Below, in pieces: positions 48,535 to 62,490 of a stretch of DNA of 64,000 bases; positions within the stretch are counted from its first letter, which is position 1; each line of letters starts with the position of its first letter. The notes beneath the pieces are model-generated. The model was not told the DNA's origin. It worked only from the letters and a program-made list of their open reading frames with translations, and made no database searches. The translations under genes and the position numbers were made by a program. Where the stretch lies: contig JACDQD010000003.1 in the NCBI GenBank assembly GCA_019843655.1, positions 495,346 through 559,345 on the forward strand, given 5' to 3'. This DNA comes from Lethocerus indicus (lineage: Eukaryota > Arthropoda > Insecta > Hemiptera > Belostomatidae).

Positions 48535-48870
48535 TTCGGTGCTCAAGCAACGTTTGTGTCAACATAAAAAATTTTTTCATTTTCCCAATTTCCGATCGAA
48601 AACATACGCAAAGCTCGTCGGTATAAATTAAAAAAAAAAATACAGAGTGGTCCAAAAAAATGTATCCACCGTTCAACGGTCGATAACTTGCAAATTAATT
48701 GACCGAGCTGTCTCTAATTTCTGATGAAAGTGTAGCTTAAAGTCCCAACTTGAAGATATATCATTAGATGTAGGTGTTAGAAATTGTCGCCGTTATTAAC
48801 AATCCGCACAAAAACGATGCAACTGCTGACTGCACAACGTGTTCAGTCGTGATATTGGCTCTGTAAACAC
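48535..48870. mobile_element. Flank plus truncated M1 copy upstream of CAP B
   Basis: TTCGGTGCTCAAGCAACG...AACATACGCAAAGCTCGTCG, then M1 from 48641 (ACAGAGTGGTCCAAAAAAATG), truncated near TTCAGTCGTGATATTGGC. A duplicate of 44402-44692. Confidence 0.8.
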
Positions 48871-49502
48871 ATTTACCTATTGCTGACAGCAGATCAGTTT
48901 TTTCCCCCCGATTATCGAATTAAAAATTTGTGTAGTTGGGAGAAAATGATTCGGTTACAAGAGATTTGAGTGTTTTATAGACTGAAAAAATCCTCTATAG
49001 AATTGAATTTGGCCGAAAGTGAAAAAAAAACCACCGGGACCGAGGGTCTAAACTGTAGTTTTTTTTTTTTTTTTCATCGATTCTAGTCGATCGACGTGCG
49101 GGATCTGTTTCCTGGACCGAAGTGAAAAAAGAAAAAATTTTTTTTTTTTTCTTTCCGAGATTATGCATGTCGCCGGATGAGTGGAGTGCTTTCCCGTCGG
49201 CTCTTTTTTGAAAGCCGGCTGGATATCGTCCAGAATTGGGACTTATCCAAGTGTAAATACAGAAAATACGATTTAAACAGTGAGTCGGCGCGTTTATATA
49301 TATATAAAAATTCTTTTTACCGTCTTTACGGGCAAAAATTTATGAATTATTTATAAGAGACGTAATTGCCAGTGTTTTATACACCGAGAAGAGCACAAGT
49401 AGTCACATTTTGACTATCGATTTTTTTTTTTTTTCTTTTAAAAACCAGATCCGTCGTAATTTCTGATCGTGGTCAATATTGAAAATTAGTTACAGTTTCG
49501 AC

Positions 49503-49505
<3 letters not shown>

Positions 49506-49562
<57 letters not shown>
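49506..49562. repeat. (TA)n microsatellite
   Basis: About 28 TA units. Confidence 0.97.
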
Positions 49563-49565
<3 letters not shown>

Positions 49566-50686
49566 CTTACGGCACGTCCTCCAGTCCTTAGGGACCGGTT
49601 AAAAGGGCGGTTTCGAAACGGTGACTCGAAACTCGTTTACGGTATCGTGAAGGGCGTCAAATTTCAACGATTATTACGATAATATTTCATCGCGAAAATA
49701 TTGGCAAAAATCAGCGAAAAAAAAATTCACGCAGTTATAACGGGAAATGTTTTCTGGTCCGTCGCTTTTTCTGAAAAAATAATAATGGGAAAACGGCAAT
49801 AAAAACTATTTTTCATTTCGGTTTTTTTTCCCGAATGAGAAAACCGCCCGATAAGTTCCGGGCGGGAAATAATTCAGACTCGCAAAAACGGTGGGTATAT
49901 TTGGCGATTGATTTTCGAAAATGGTTTTCGAATGGAAATAATTTCATTTTCACTTTCGCCGATAGCTATTGGCGCCGCGACACAATTCTATAATCGCGCG
50001 CAGAAATTCTCGCCCCTTTTATAAACCGTACTAACGACCGGCGATAAGTTTCTAATCAATTAGAAATGGATAAGTCGAAAACGATAGATTTTTTTTTTTT
50101 TGTAATATTTCTTTCGTATTTATCAGTTTTCTTGAAAAAAGGCCGGAAATTCTCGGTGCCCGCCCGATATTTGCCCAATTCGAGACCGTAGATTGGGACT
50201 ACTGAGGACTCCGCTGTCGCGTTAACCGGAGATCAAAATTGACCTCCGTACAGAAAGTCGTAATTGAAAAAAGAAAAAAGAGAATTGAAAAAGCGTTTAT
50301 GGGCCGCGGCCATCGCCGGTTCCAACGGGCGGTCATAAAACCGCCTACGGCTATAGACGTCGGCTGTTGTGAATAAATGAAATAAACGCGAGAAAAGAGG
50401 CCCCCCCAGAGGACGTCTTCCGCGGTCCGGCGGTCCTTCGGTCGGTTGTTGGTGTGAAAAAGTGAAAAAACAATTGAAAAACCCCAACCGAAAGCCCAAA
50501 TCTCGCATTTCTGACTTTCGACACCCCGACAGAGCGCCAGGCAGTGTACTATATTGTATATACTGTGTTGTAGTTGGTGTTCTCTTACCTGTACGCTACT
50601 GACGGTACGGTAGCCTCTTGTGTACTGGTCTAGAATGTACGAGGTCCAAACCGATCGGGCTTTTATACCACGAGGTCACACCCCCG

Positions 50687-50928
<242 letters not shown>

Positions 50929-51045
50929 ATTCTCATGTTCGGGAACATTTATAAATTACAGGTTGAAATTGACGAGGGTTGGTTAATTTCTGTGGGGCCA
51001 AAAAAAAAAATAATAATACGCTATACTTAAAAATAGTAGTATTTT

Positions 51046-51046
<1 letters not shown>

Positions 51047-51096
<50 letters not shown>
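51047..51096. repeat. (TA)n microsatellite
   Basis: About 24 TA units. Confidence 0.95.
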
Positions 51097-51099
<3 letters not shown>

Positions 51100-51824
51100 A
51101 ATTTTCCAGGGAGAATACCGAAGTTGCTGGGTTGCTGGAGAAAAAGTCACGGTCGAACTTTGCCCGTGCGGTCATTTCGGTAAACGTTTAAATAAATTAT
51201 TTTAGAATAAATAAATCTGTTCCAGTTTTCTACACTTATTGTAATTGTCGGTTAAAATATATTTTTTGAAAACCGGACCCCGAGCCAATACTTGGGGGGG
51301 AAAACGGACTTATTTTAAAATTCGGTTAATCCGAAATATACCTATATTATCTTATTGAATAGAATTCTGCCAATAAATCGGTTGATATAAGCGAACTTTA
51401 TTTAAAAAAAAAAAAATTTTTTTTTTCCAACTTACCTCAAAAGTGACGGCCGCCCAACTTAACTGTTATAAGCTGGATTATTATTTATATCCAGAAGCCG
51501 TACAGTCAAATTTATGCCATATAAAAGTTCCCAGTGGAAATAAACTATATATATATATATATATATATACCTTTTAAAAAATACAATATTCTTATATAAA
51601 ACGAATTTTTATAGTGTTTCAAATCGGATAGAATGAAATATAGGAACACATTCTATTTAACCAGTGGTGACTCGATTAGTCGTTTCAGTACCTGAAAATA
51701 ACAGCTGGCTCAGTTGCAACCTCCTCGACTGTTTCCTTTTTTTTTCTTCAAGCGACGTGTTCAATTCCGTCGTCTACGCTCGTTAAACAGTTTTTTCAAA
51801 CTTATAATCTCGCGTTTTTTTATA

Positions 51825-54720
51825 ATGTTGTCGATGGGAGGAGGGCCGGCCGAATGGAAGACGATCCATTCGGCGGCGGTTACGATCGGCGAAGAACAGT
51901 TCTGGGACGGTATCGGCGTCTGGAACGCGAAACCGCATCTGATAGTCAAGAGTATCGGCGCGCTCAAACGTATCGATCTCGGCGCCCATTTCGGACGCGA
52001 ATATTTCGACAGTCTTCTAACCGAATTGGGCGGAATCGACGCAGACACTATCGGCGATTACCTCCAGTTAAGGGTGAAATTTTCAGCCGTCTCCAAAACG
52101 TCCGGTGCATCGAACACGAATCGAAGTGCAAGCGATGCGCCCCAACGAACAGCATCTATCTGAGCCTGATCTGTCCGAAGGTGAATCGATTCCGCAGCGA
52201 TTTGATTCTGCTCACGCTGTTCGGTGAGTAGACAAAAAAATAATAACGAACGGAGACTCTGTTGGTTGGAACGTTATCGGGTGAATCGATATCGTCAACT
52301 TCATCCCCGTCATCCGACGGGTTGTGTTTCTTATTTTTACCGAAAAAGGCGGTTTTTCCTTATTTTTTTTTGTCTCTCGAGCTACTCTACTGAACATTAC
52401 AAAAAATAGTATACTACCGGAGACCGTGATATATTCCGGGATTGTTGGAAGATGACGGGGGGTGGGGGTGGTGGTTCGTACCGAGTGAATCATTTTCGTT
52501 TTAAAACCGGAAAAATTATGTCGATACCGTCCGGTCAGCGGTAATAAATAAGCTATTCAGTAGTCGGAGCGTCGGGGACGATTCGATTTGTACCCGCACA
52601 AAATATATCTGTCGGCGTAGTCGTGACAATAACTGGGTTTATACTCCCCGGCCGGCAGGCGGAGGCTCCTCATCGAACGGAGTCAGATTCCGAATAGGGT
52701 CGGTTTTATTATTATATTATGTTTTTTTTCCCACTGTCGGACGCCTTAACAGAGGTGAACGATGAGAAGACAAAGTCGACGACATCGATTTGCCCGTATA
52801 TATATATATAATATATATATATATCGAATATACTCGGGCGGCCCCTACAATAAATTTTAATCTTTGTCTATTAGACGAGTTTTGAAATCTGAACTGTTTT
52901 AGACCGCCGGCACAGAACGGCAGTTTTCGTGAAGCCGCTGGTCGCGACGGAACGAAACCGAAATTGGGTCCCGACGTCCCGTACGGAATTAAATATGAAG
53001 ACGGCTCGTTGTCTCTGAATATTCAAGAAAACGTCTCGATATCGGACGACGATCTCGATTGGATCAAATCCGTCCTCTTTCCGGCCATAATCAAATGGTC
53101 GAATACAGTGGCGAAATCAACCGTCGATACGTTGAGCCTGATACCGACCGACGACTACTGTTTGCTCTATAATCGGTTGAAAGAAAAATACGGGAAAGCT
53201 TTGTGCGATGTCAGTAAGTTTATTTATTTTTTTCTATTCCGTTACGTGAATTGTCCCGCCTCCCGTCGCTTATAGAACCGGCCGCCGTTCGATATCGAAT
53301 TTATCGTTTTCAGATCTGGACCGAGGTTACGGATCCGGAGAAATTCGTTTACGAAGACATCGCCATCGCTTCCTACCTGATGCTGCTCTGGAAACGGGCG
53401 CCGGTGAGATACGTCGATTTGGGCTGCGGAAACGGACTTCTGGTACACATTTTGAACAGTGAAAATCATCTGGGAATCGGGATCGATGTCAGGGCGCGAA
53501 AGATATGGCAAAAGTACCCCGCGTCTACACTGCTCAAGGTATATTAGAAATATTATAATCCCGGTCTGTTTATATTCCTGTCTTGAAATCGACGCTCTTC
53601 CAGAATTAGCTGAAGCGAAGACGGTGTTTTATGAATACTGAATATTGTAAAAAATCCTTGTAATATCGTAATATTTTTGAAAGAAAAAAAACGCTACCAA
53701 AAAAAAAATACGTTACAATTTTTATAAACGGTAAACATCTGTTTTTTTCCTAATAGTTTATGCGTTATATCGGACTACTTCTTTAAACCAGTCATGACAG
53801 AAAACACTTCATTTTATGAAGTAACAAAACGGTATTAGAATCGATTAAAAAAAAATTATAAAGTAAATGAGAAACAGATAAAAAAGAACGACCCGACGAA
53901 AGAATCTGTCGAAATTAATTATTGTTTCAAATTTTTTGTCAATAATTAAAAAACTTGCGTCACACCGTTCCAGGTGGATACAGTGACGCCGTCCGATCGG
54001 TGTTTGTTCGCCGAAGCCGACTGGATAATCGGCAACCATTCGGACGAACTGAGTCCGTGGATTCCGGTGATAGCGGCGCGCAGTTCCCACCAGTGCAATT
54101 TCTTCCTGTTGCCGTGCTGCTTCACAATTGAACGGCAACAGGTACGAGGCGTCGTCGGGGAATCAGCCAATCGCCGATTACATCGACTATTTGAAGCGTA
54201 TCGGCGAAATCTGCGGTTTCAACGTGCGATCGGACAGGCTGGAAGATACCCGCCGGCCTAAAGGGTGTGCATAGTGGGCGAGGCGAGTTCTGGCGTGGGA
54301 GAGGCGGCACAATGTGACCATCGCGAATTGCTCGGTTGATTCGAGCGGCGAAAATGGGAAAAAAGCGGCGAAGCTTAGTGGCGACAATTGGATTAGGGAT
54401 TTCGGCGAAAAGCGGAGTGCGCAACTGTACCCGGCTCGGCGGAAAATTCTGTTGTTGAGAGATAATCGGGTCGCGTGGTACGGCGTCTCCTCCATAACAG
54501 AACGCGCCGACAGCGAGCGCAGAATGGGGCGAGGCGACAGGGCGACTCTGCGGAACTTCGCCGACGCCGTACCAGACGCAAATTGATACAGCTGAAAAAC
54601 GAATGCGGCTGCCCTCAAAACACTGTTGAAAACAACGGGCACATATTCAGCGTCGATGAACGGACTGTACGGTTTAGAAGGCCGGCAATGGCACAACGAA
54701 AAGCGCCAAAGGTGGAAAAA
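51825..54720 (+). pseudogene. TRMT44: TRMT44/METTL19-like tRNA (uracil-2'-O)-methyltransferase, frame-broken
   Basis: TRMT44 (yeast Trm44) makes 2'-O-methyluridine at position 44 of tRNA-Ser with SAM as donor. Blocks seen: 51825-52223 (ATG at 51825; FWDGIGVWNAKPHL, then CKRCAPTNSIYLSLICP in another frame), 52903-53209 (FPAIIKWS, TLSLIPTDDYCLLYNRLKEK), 53314-53538 (EVTDPEKFVYEDIAIASYL, SAM motif VDLGCGNGLLVHIL), 53974 onward (GNHSDELSPWIPVIAARSS, FFLLPCCF). Conserved sequence continues (IADYIDYLKRIGEICGF; RVCIVGEASSG; LIQLKNECG; NNGHIFSVDE) but in changing frames. Breaks lie near 52055-52080, 54130, 54262, 54320-54340 and 54585-54635, and the 52223/52903 junction has mismatched phases. This may be a decaying copy or a real gene with consensus indels; the family call is firm, its activity is not. 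Confidence 0.8.
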
Positions 54721-55351
54721 GAAACCGTGCTGGTTTTCGCAACCATCGGATTCGTGCCGTTGAAGCGAGCATTGTTCATTCCTCCATTGATTTCTCGGTA
54801 TATTCGTACATCTTTTAAATCTATACATTTTCTTGCTTCGCTCTACTGGAAAATAGTATACAAAATTTTCCTCACCTGTCCGTAAAACGTAACTATTTTT
54901 CACGAAGTGAAATTCCGCCTGCTCTCGGCGTTAAGTTATACGGATTATTACTTGCAATCGAATTGAAACTTGGTCTGCCGCGAACTTAAAACTTGCGCTA
55001 TTGGGGCCGCTCTCGTCCGACGTCCATCTAAACTCGTAACAAATTAACAATTTAAAAATCATAAATAAAAAAAAAAAAAACTATTCCAAAATTAAATTTC
55101 TTTTTCAAACTGAATCCTGTATCTGTTATTGCAAATTTTGTCATTTCTTTAACAATAACTGTTGTATTAATTTCGATTGCAACATACAGCGCATATACAG
55201 CAGATATATATGTAAGGATTATACATAAAAAACAAAGTTTTCATTGGAAAAGGAAAAGAATAAGAGGGTTTTTTGTATTGTGTCCGATGAGAGAAATTTG
55301 GCAACGATAAAATGAAATTCCTTCATCGACACTGCTGGCTGGAAATCTACA

Positions 55352-55352
<1 letters not shown>

Positions 55353-55401
<49 letters not shown>
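55353..55401. repeat. (TA)n microsatellite
   Basis: About 24 TA units. Confidence 0.95.
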
Positions 55402-55404
<3 letters not shown>

Positions 55405-55816
55405 TCGTTCCAACGTATCAAAATCATAAACGGAATTTAAACAGCAGAGTTTAATGTAGATTTATTCTACAATATAACAATACAGCGACCGTATTGGCCT
55501 CGATAATATATTTAGTTACTAGAAATTGAAAGTTTTTACATAAAATTTAATTAGCCGTTATACAACTATATTATATAGTGCCTCTCTTCAATTATATAAA
55601 GAGAGTTAACGAATACAGTAACAAAGGGCGAGTCTTTAATCGTACCTAATTAACGAGATTGATTAACAATGACCCCGACGAAATGAAATTTCAGTTTTTA
55701 AGGCTATAAGTAGCAATAAATAAGTGCACAGGATACAATATAATTTATTCTTTTTTTCTTTTTTTTTACGCTGTAACAATGTTATTGCTATTGAACAGTA
55801 AGAATCACTGGCACAG

Positions 55817-55860
<44 letters not shown>

Positions 55861-56333
55861 GCACTTCTTATTATTGTCTTATAACTTACAATAATTTAAA
55901 TAAATAACAATGACACATAACCCTTCGACAAAAACGCATTTTTTTTTTCTTATACCCACCCAATGACAATAAAAATGGGTGATAATGTGATAATAGAAAT
56001 GTATAGTATCGATTAAAAAAAAAATTTGTGATCGAGTCAAACAATTAAAATATCGTCAACTAATTATTTTCACTTAAAATGTGCCATTCGTTTAGACTTA
56101 ATAATATAATGATTTCTGTGTTCACACGAATACAATCTAAATAATAAATACGTATATTTCGAACATGAAAGATACGATTCGCGTATATAATAATACATTT
56201 TCACCTACACAATACTCTAATTATACTAACAACTTCCTTCCTTTTCGCTACTGGTAACTTAATAATATTATTCTTGATTCAATAAGATCCTGACGCTCGC
56301 TTCATCACAAAGAAACAACAGGTACACTAATTA

Positions 56334-56337
<4 letters not shown>

Positions 56338-56400
<63 letters not shown>
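56338..56400. repeat. (TA)n microsatellite
   Basis: About 31 TA units. Confidence 0.97.
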
Positions 56401-56402
<2 letters not shown>

Positions 56403-56556
56403 CTTTATAATAAAGAGGCTAAAAAATTGACCTGACACAATTTACAGACTCTGATGGAAGGCCGCATTCGAAAAACAAGATCGCTAAATTTTTGTAAACA
56501 CATTTATACAAATACATTTGAAACATAAACGTTTTCCTAAAGAAATGGGCACTTTT

Positions 56557-56596
<40 letters not shown>

Positions 56597-57593
56597 GCCC
56601 GGTACAGATGATATTAAAAAAGGAACAATTTCAATGGCAGTAACCGCGTAAATATTTCCGATTGTGGGTTTTTTTTTTGTGTTCGATTCGAAATGATTTT
56701 TTTTCATTTCGACCAGTCGTATCGACATTTCACAATTGAAACGCCTATATAAACGATTGGCACTTTCCATTTCTCTAATGTAAATTGCGGCTACGTACGA
56801 ACGACGAAATATAAAATAAAACGAATAAAAACGGAACGAATACTATGCAGACTAGTGAGGCGACTGAATTTGAAAATTTGTTACAATACAATAATAACAT
56901 AAGAATAACATTTTCTGTACTCGGCTACAGAACAGATTTTCATCGAATACCATTCAATATTAAAATTAATACGTGCCACGACTGAGACCGAGCCGTTGTA
57001 AAATCCTTACTGAGCAAAAACAGAAATCTAGAAATAAGAAAAAACAAAAAAACGTTAATATCGTATATTTATTATATTTACTTCATTATTGAAAAAACAT
57101 ATCTATCACATCACTAGAAATAAATAAAGGAATACAAAATGAACATTATCTATATTTTGAGGTCAAATTAGCCGATCGAGGAATTAGTATCGACATTTTG
57201 GATACGTTTAAAAATATTATTTATCGAGAATAGAATAAGAGATACCGGCGGATTCGCTTAGAAAATTACTTTTCAAAAGTATTATCCTATCGATAAAAAA
57301 AACTCCAACGGTGACAGTGCTGACTGGATGCTTTCATCGAAACAAATACCTCGATATATTTATTACTGGCGGTAATATAACAAGAAGCTAAAATCGATTT
57401 TAATTAGGGAGAGAACTTCGTGCAGTCATCAGGATTATATTCCAATTCAATTTACTCAATTCGAAAACAAAAGTTTTAAATTATATCATCTCTTTTTAAA
57501 ACCTGTCTTTTGGAGCGATATTGCGGATTTATAACTTTAAATTTGAAGATCGTTCACAGTAATTCGTAAATATAATAATGTTTATGATATCAA

Positions 57594-57693
57594 NNNNNNN
57601 NNNNNNNNNNNNNNNNNNNNNNNNNNNNNNNNNNNNNNNNNNNNNNNNNNNNNNNNNNNNNNNNNNNNNNNNNNNNNNNNNNNNNNNNNNNNN
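57594..57693. other. Assembly gap of 100 N
   Basis: Exactly 100 consecutive N, the usual placeholder for a scaffold join of unknown size. Distances across it should not be trusted. Confidence 0.99.
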
Positions 57694-59519
57694 ATATTAT
57701 ATAGTTAGCTATGTACCTATATTTATTATACCTATACGTATATAATAAATATTTAGTTCTCCATGCCTACTTTTTCACAAATCTAAGCGAGTTTACTTTT
57801 TATCTTCTGTTTTATGTTGCGAGAATTTTTTATATCATACTTCCTGTACCTAGCATCCACTTGTCGAGTTTCAGTATTGTTTTATGATATAATTCTGCGA
57901 GAAAACTTTAAGAATAAATTTCTCCGCTAGTTTCGATCGCTCCTTGATTTATAAATTATATTAACTTACCGCTCGTTTAATTAATTTTTTTCTCCACGGG
58001 CGTAAAGTTGGTACCCCTCCCTTACCCTTGTCTCGGTTTTGTATGAAAAGATTAAAAACTGAAATTATTGAAATTAAATTTTAAACTTTATTTAAACGAT
58101 ATTTCGTCTAAATTTATTTTCGAACTGATTTTAATTTATGGGGATAAAGAAAATTCCAGGACTAAAACTCTATCGTATATTACATATTTGTATATTTTCG
58201 AAGGGAATTATTCCAATTTAGGAACCTAAGCCTAACGCAACGTTATTTATTTACCAACGAATACCCCAATTTATGGAACTAAAACTCAAACCGATCTATT
58301 GTAATATTTAATAAGCAGCTCCCTATCAATAGGCAATGTTAGAATAAAGCAATTATTAGGTAACCTCGGCTTGGAGGTATAGGAGCTATATATCCGTCCA
58401 ACCATAATTCAATTTCAAATCTTCGAATAAATATAAGGTACAGAAATACGTTTCATTTTTTCTTAACGCAAAGGTGATCGGAAACTAAATACATTGTAGT
58501 AGAATTTGAAGATTTTTTTTTAAAAAAATCTTAATCGGTGATAACGAAAAAGTCGAGGTAAACTTTTAATTCGTCGTATTGTGTTGGGGACAACCTGGGG
58601 CGTGTCTTTTGCCAAGCACCTCTCGGAGATTTCGGTTCGATATTGTTGAGTGCAAGTCCAAAAAGGGATAACGAATATTTTACGTCCGTAAACGCTTAAA
58701 ACAAGTATTTATCGACCAGAGTGTTATTTTGATGAACAAAGACTTCGGGTTCGGCACCTTTCTCGGGATTGAGCACCGTTCAAAAAGGAGGTTTTCAGTG
58801 GGAAAACTATGCATTACGTCTATGTCCGATTAAATATTGTTTCGATGTATTTGAAAATGTATAAATTCTGGTAAAAAATGTGTTATTTCTTCGCATTTTT
58901 CTGGTTGATGACCAAATTCATCAAGGTTGAGAAGAAGAAGTTGTGACCCCAGATTTCAACCGACATCACTAATTTACAATAGTTAAGTGAGTAAATTCTG
59001 ATTAGAATTTAATTTAACGCAATTGCGAGTTTAAAATATCAATTAGCTTTGGATTTGCAACAATTTGATCCGTTGAGGGGAAATTATCGCCCAAAAACGG
59101 ATGGTCTCGTAGAGCGGCCATTTTGTGTGTCGCTGCGCCGAAGGAAAATCGTTCTGTTAAAATTTAAAGAATTGTCGCAATTTTTGTCGGAATTTCACCG
59201 AAATTTTACGGCATTTTCATTAGGAATTATTTAGACGCCGGCCCGACATGGGCTGCGGGCGTTTAAAATGTTAAAAAAGGAATTTGATTTTCAGTTATAC
59301 GATAAGTAAAAAGTCCAGCCGTGGGGCTTCATGTAGGTGTGTAACTGGATTATAAGGTAAGCTTAGAGTCTATCTTGTTTGTGCCGAATAATTGATGGGT
59401 CAATAATGGTTTACTCTACCTGCCTATGAATGGGCGACGTCCCTTTACACTGCACCTTTATAGTCCTCTTACTAGAATGAGTTTTCCTCTATCATTTCAG
59501 ATGATTGTATAGACACTTT

Positions 59520-60550
59520 TTTTTAATTCCATCCCATCCTTCGTTGGAATTATAAATGTTAAAATCTTTTAATTTCTCCCACACTTCATGTTGCATATTA
59601 TATTACAGATTTCATATTTTAAGTTTATAATTATAGTAAAATTCTTTTTTTTCATGTATGCTATGCAAATATTATGTTTCCTTTCTATTGGTACATCACT
59701 CCTAATATCGGAATGAATTACTTTAATATTCCATCCCATCCTTCGTTGGAATTATAAATGTTAAAAATTTTAATTTCTCTCCCACACTTCATGTTGCATA
59801 TTATATTACAGATTTCCATATTTTAAGTTTATAATTATAGTAAAAATTCTTTTTTTCATTGATTCTATGCAAATATTATGTTTCCTTTTCACCATACATC
59901 ACTCCTAATATCGGAATAAATTACTTTAATATTTATCTAACTTTGTTGGAATTATAAATGTTAAAATCTTTTTAATTCTCTCCCCACACTTCATGTTGCA
60001 TATTATATTACAGATTTCCATATTTTAAGTTTATAATTATAGTAAAATTCTTTTTTTTTCTGTATGCTATGCAAATATTATGTTTCCTTTTCACTGGTAC
60101 ATCACTCCTAATATCGGAATAAATTACTTTAATATTTCATCTAACTTTGTTGGAATTATAAATGTTAAAATCTTTTAATTCTCTCCCCACACTTCATGTT
60201 GCATATTATATTACAGATTTCCATATTTTAAGTTTATAATTATAGTAAAATCTTTTTTTTCATGTATGCTATGCAAATATTATGTTTCCTTTTCACTCAT
60301 ACATCACTCCTAATATCGGAATAAATTACTTTAATATCCAATCCCATCCTTCGTTGGAATTATAAATGTTAAAATCTTTTAATTCTCTCCTACATTTCAC
60401 ATGGCATATTATATTACAGATGTCCATATTTTTAATTTATAATTATAGTAAAATTTTTATTTTTTTTTCATTGATGCTATGCAAATATTATGTTTCCTTT
60501 CTATTGGTACATCACTCCTATTGTTCAGAATAAATTACTTTAATATTAAT
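59520..60550. repeat. About 202-bp tandem satellite, 5 copies
   Basis: The unit contains CGTTGGAATTATAAATG, CACACTTCATGTTGCATATT, TTTAAGTTTATAATTATAG, GCTATGCAAATATTATGTTT and CATCACTCCTAATATCGGAA. Starts fall near 59541, 59743, 59943, 60147 and 60351, giving periods of 200-204. The fifth copy is the most diverged. Confidence 0.95.
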
Positions 60551-61171
60551 ATATAATTAAGATTTGGAAATAGATAAGGGAAATTAATGACAGAATGTAG
60601 AGTAGAAATGTTTTATTACTAATTGAGCTTGTTAATAAAGTCAAATTACACGATGTAATAAAGTACCAAAGTACAATAAATTACATAAATATATTATGTA
60701 ATGTTATCTATAATTAAACTCGAATCTAAATAATATCGGAATAGTACATTTAACGAAGACTTACGTTCCATTTTAATCATCTAGCATTACTTTAGCAATG
60801 TTATTACTAATATTATTACAGATCTGTACCTAGGTTCTAATTTGTCAAAATTAAAACATTCCCAACTTATAGATAAAAAATATAGTTAATTTTAAACAAT
60901 TAATTATTTTCAGTTCCAACTTTTCTTTTCAAACAGAGTTAAATTCAGTCCACCGTTCGGCGGTGTAATTACAGTTCGGATGTATTATGGCGAAATACAG
61001 CATTAATACTGTTACAGATATGTTACTTTTTGCCGTATTAAAGAAATTTTATTCGAACGGAATATTCTACAAATAAGACCGTAATTTTATATGGTCGAAC
61101 TAATTGTTTCCGTCGGTATTGACCGTTTAATGTCGTTTCTAAATTGTGTCCGAAGCCAGAGACTGATGTGA

Positions 61172-61380
61172 GAGGTACTGAAGAGAGAGGGAGGGTGAGA
61201 GAGAGAGAGAGAGAGAGAGAAAGAGGAGGGTGAGAGAGAGGAGAGAGAGAAGAGGAGAGAGTGAGGGTGAGAGGGAGAGGAGGGTGAGAGGGAGGAGGGA
61301 GGAGAGAGAGGAGAGAGGGAGAGGGAGGGAGGGAGAGGAGGAGTGAGAGAGAGAGTGATGGACAGAGTGATAAAGAGTGG
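61172..61380. repeat. GA-rich polypurine block
   Basis: Irregular GAGAGA, GGGAGG and GGTGAGA mixture, all purine but for scattered T. It precedes the candidate exon edge at 61490. Confidence 0.85.
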
Positions 61381-61849
61381 GGAGTAATCTAGTTAGTGGT
61401 GAAGACTTAGTTGTGCTGTAGTGTTGAGTTCCAGTGCTTAGCTCATTCAGTGGGTGGTTATCTAACTTTGGCACGAAGCCCCCAGAATCATGGTAAGTCA
61501 GTTTATTCCTACATTTTCACTTTTATACAGCAAAAAAAATTCGATGAAAGCGATTTCAAAAATAAATAAACATAAAGACGCATTCCGAGGACTGAACTTG
61601 ATGACTGATTCGAACAGAAATTACAACCAATACTCGAGTATATGTAACTAATGATGTTTGGATCTTACGTGTAAAAATGTTTAATACTAAATTTCTTAAA
61701 ATTATTTGACACCGATAAATCACATTTTTGTTTTCTTTTACGAATTGTTTTCTATTTCTTGGACAGCAATTCTGAATAATTTGTTTTTTAAATCAAATCT
61801 AAAAGTATCAACTTTAGTGAAAACACAAAATATATTTAAAAAATATATA

Positions 61850-61905
61850 TCGTAGGTTTGTGGTGTTTCTGTCTCCTCTCAATGGTTTGGTCTTTTGCTA
61901 GTTAT
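61850..61905. mobile_element. M2 MITE terminal fragment
   Basis: CGTAGGTTTGTGGTGTTTCT then GTCTCCTCTCAATGGTTTGG and TCTTTTGCTAG. It is the outer 50 bp of a left arm only; the rest is absent. Confidence 0.75.
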
Positions 61906-62447
61906 AATTATATATATCCTAGTGATAATTATCTGACTCACAGGAATTCATAATTCCGTGTATTTTATACATTTTTCTGTTAATTTTATTTTTCAAATGA
62001 ATACAGAATATTTCCAGTACGCTTTTCCCCTGTATATATTACAAGAAATATTCTATTGTACCAATTAAATAATTTCATTTTATGCCACCAATAGGGTTCA
62101 GAAGTATGAAAAAATATCTGAATAATATATTTATAAATATATATTTCAAATTAATGGACAATATAATTTATGAAGTTTTCATTAGAATACCAACTGAATG
62201 TTACATTAAAATAATAACACTGTAAAAGATTATCTGCTTCACAGGAATTCATAATTGTATTTATTTGCAAATTAATACAGAATATTTCCAGCATACTTTA
62301 CCCTGTATATATTAAAAATATTTAATTGTACCAATTAAATATTTTGATTTCATAACACTAATACTTTTAATGTTCAGAAGTATGAATACATAAATGGGTA
62401 TGTATATTGTTCATTGATTAAACATATATGGTGTGTGTTTAAATATC

Positions 62448-62490
<43 letters not shown>

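Noticed and set aside
48067..48546. 159-codon minus-strand frame containing CAP B exon 1
   Set aside because: Only the MIADM...GEIL part (48348-48249) is supported by the signal peptide and donor phase; upstream and downstream parts run into an M2 MITE and non-conserved sequence.
54187..54903. 238-codon open frame on the minus strand
   Set aside because: It is antisense to the conserved 3' part of the TRMT44-like locus, shows no family motif, and has the composition expected of a shadow frame.
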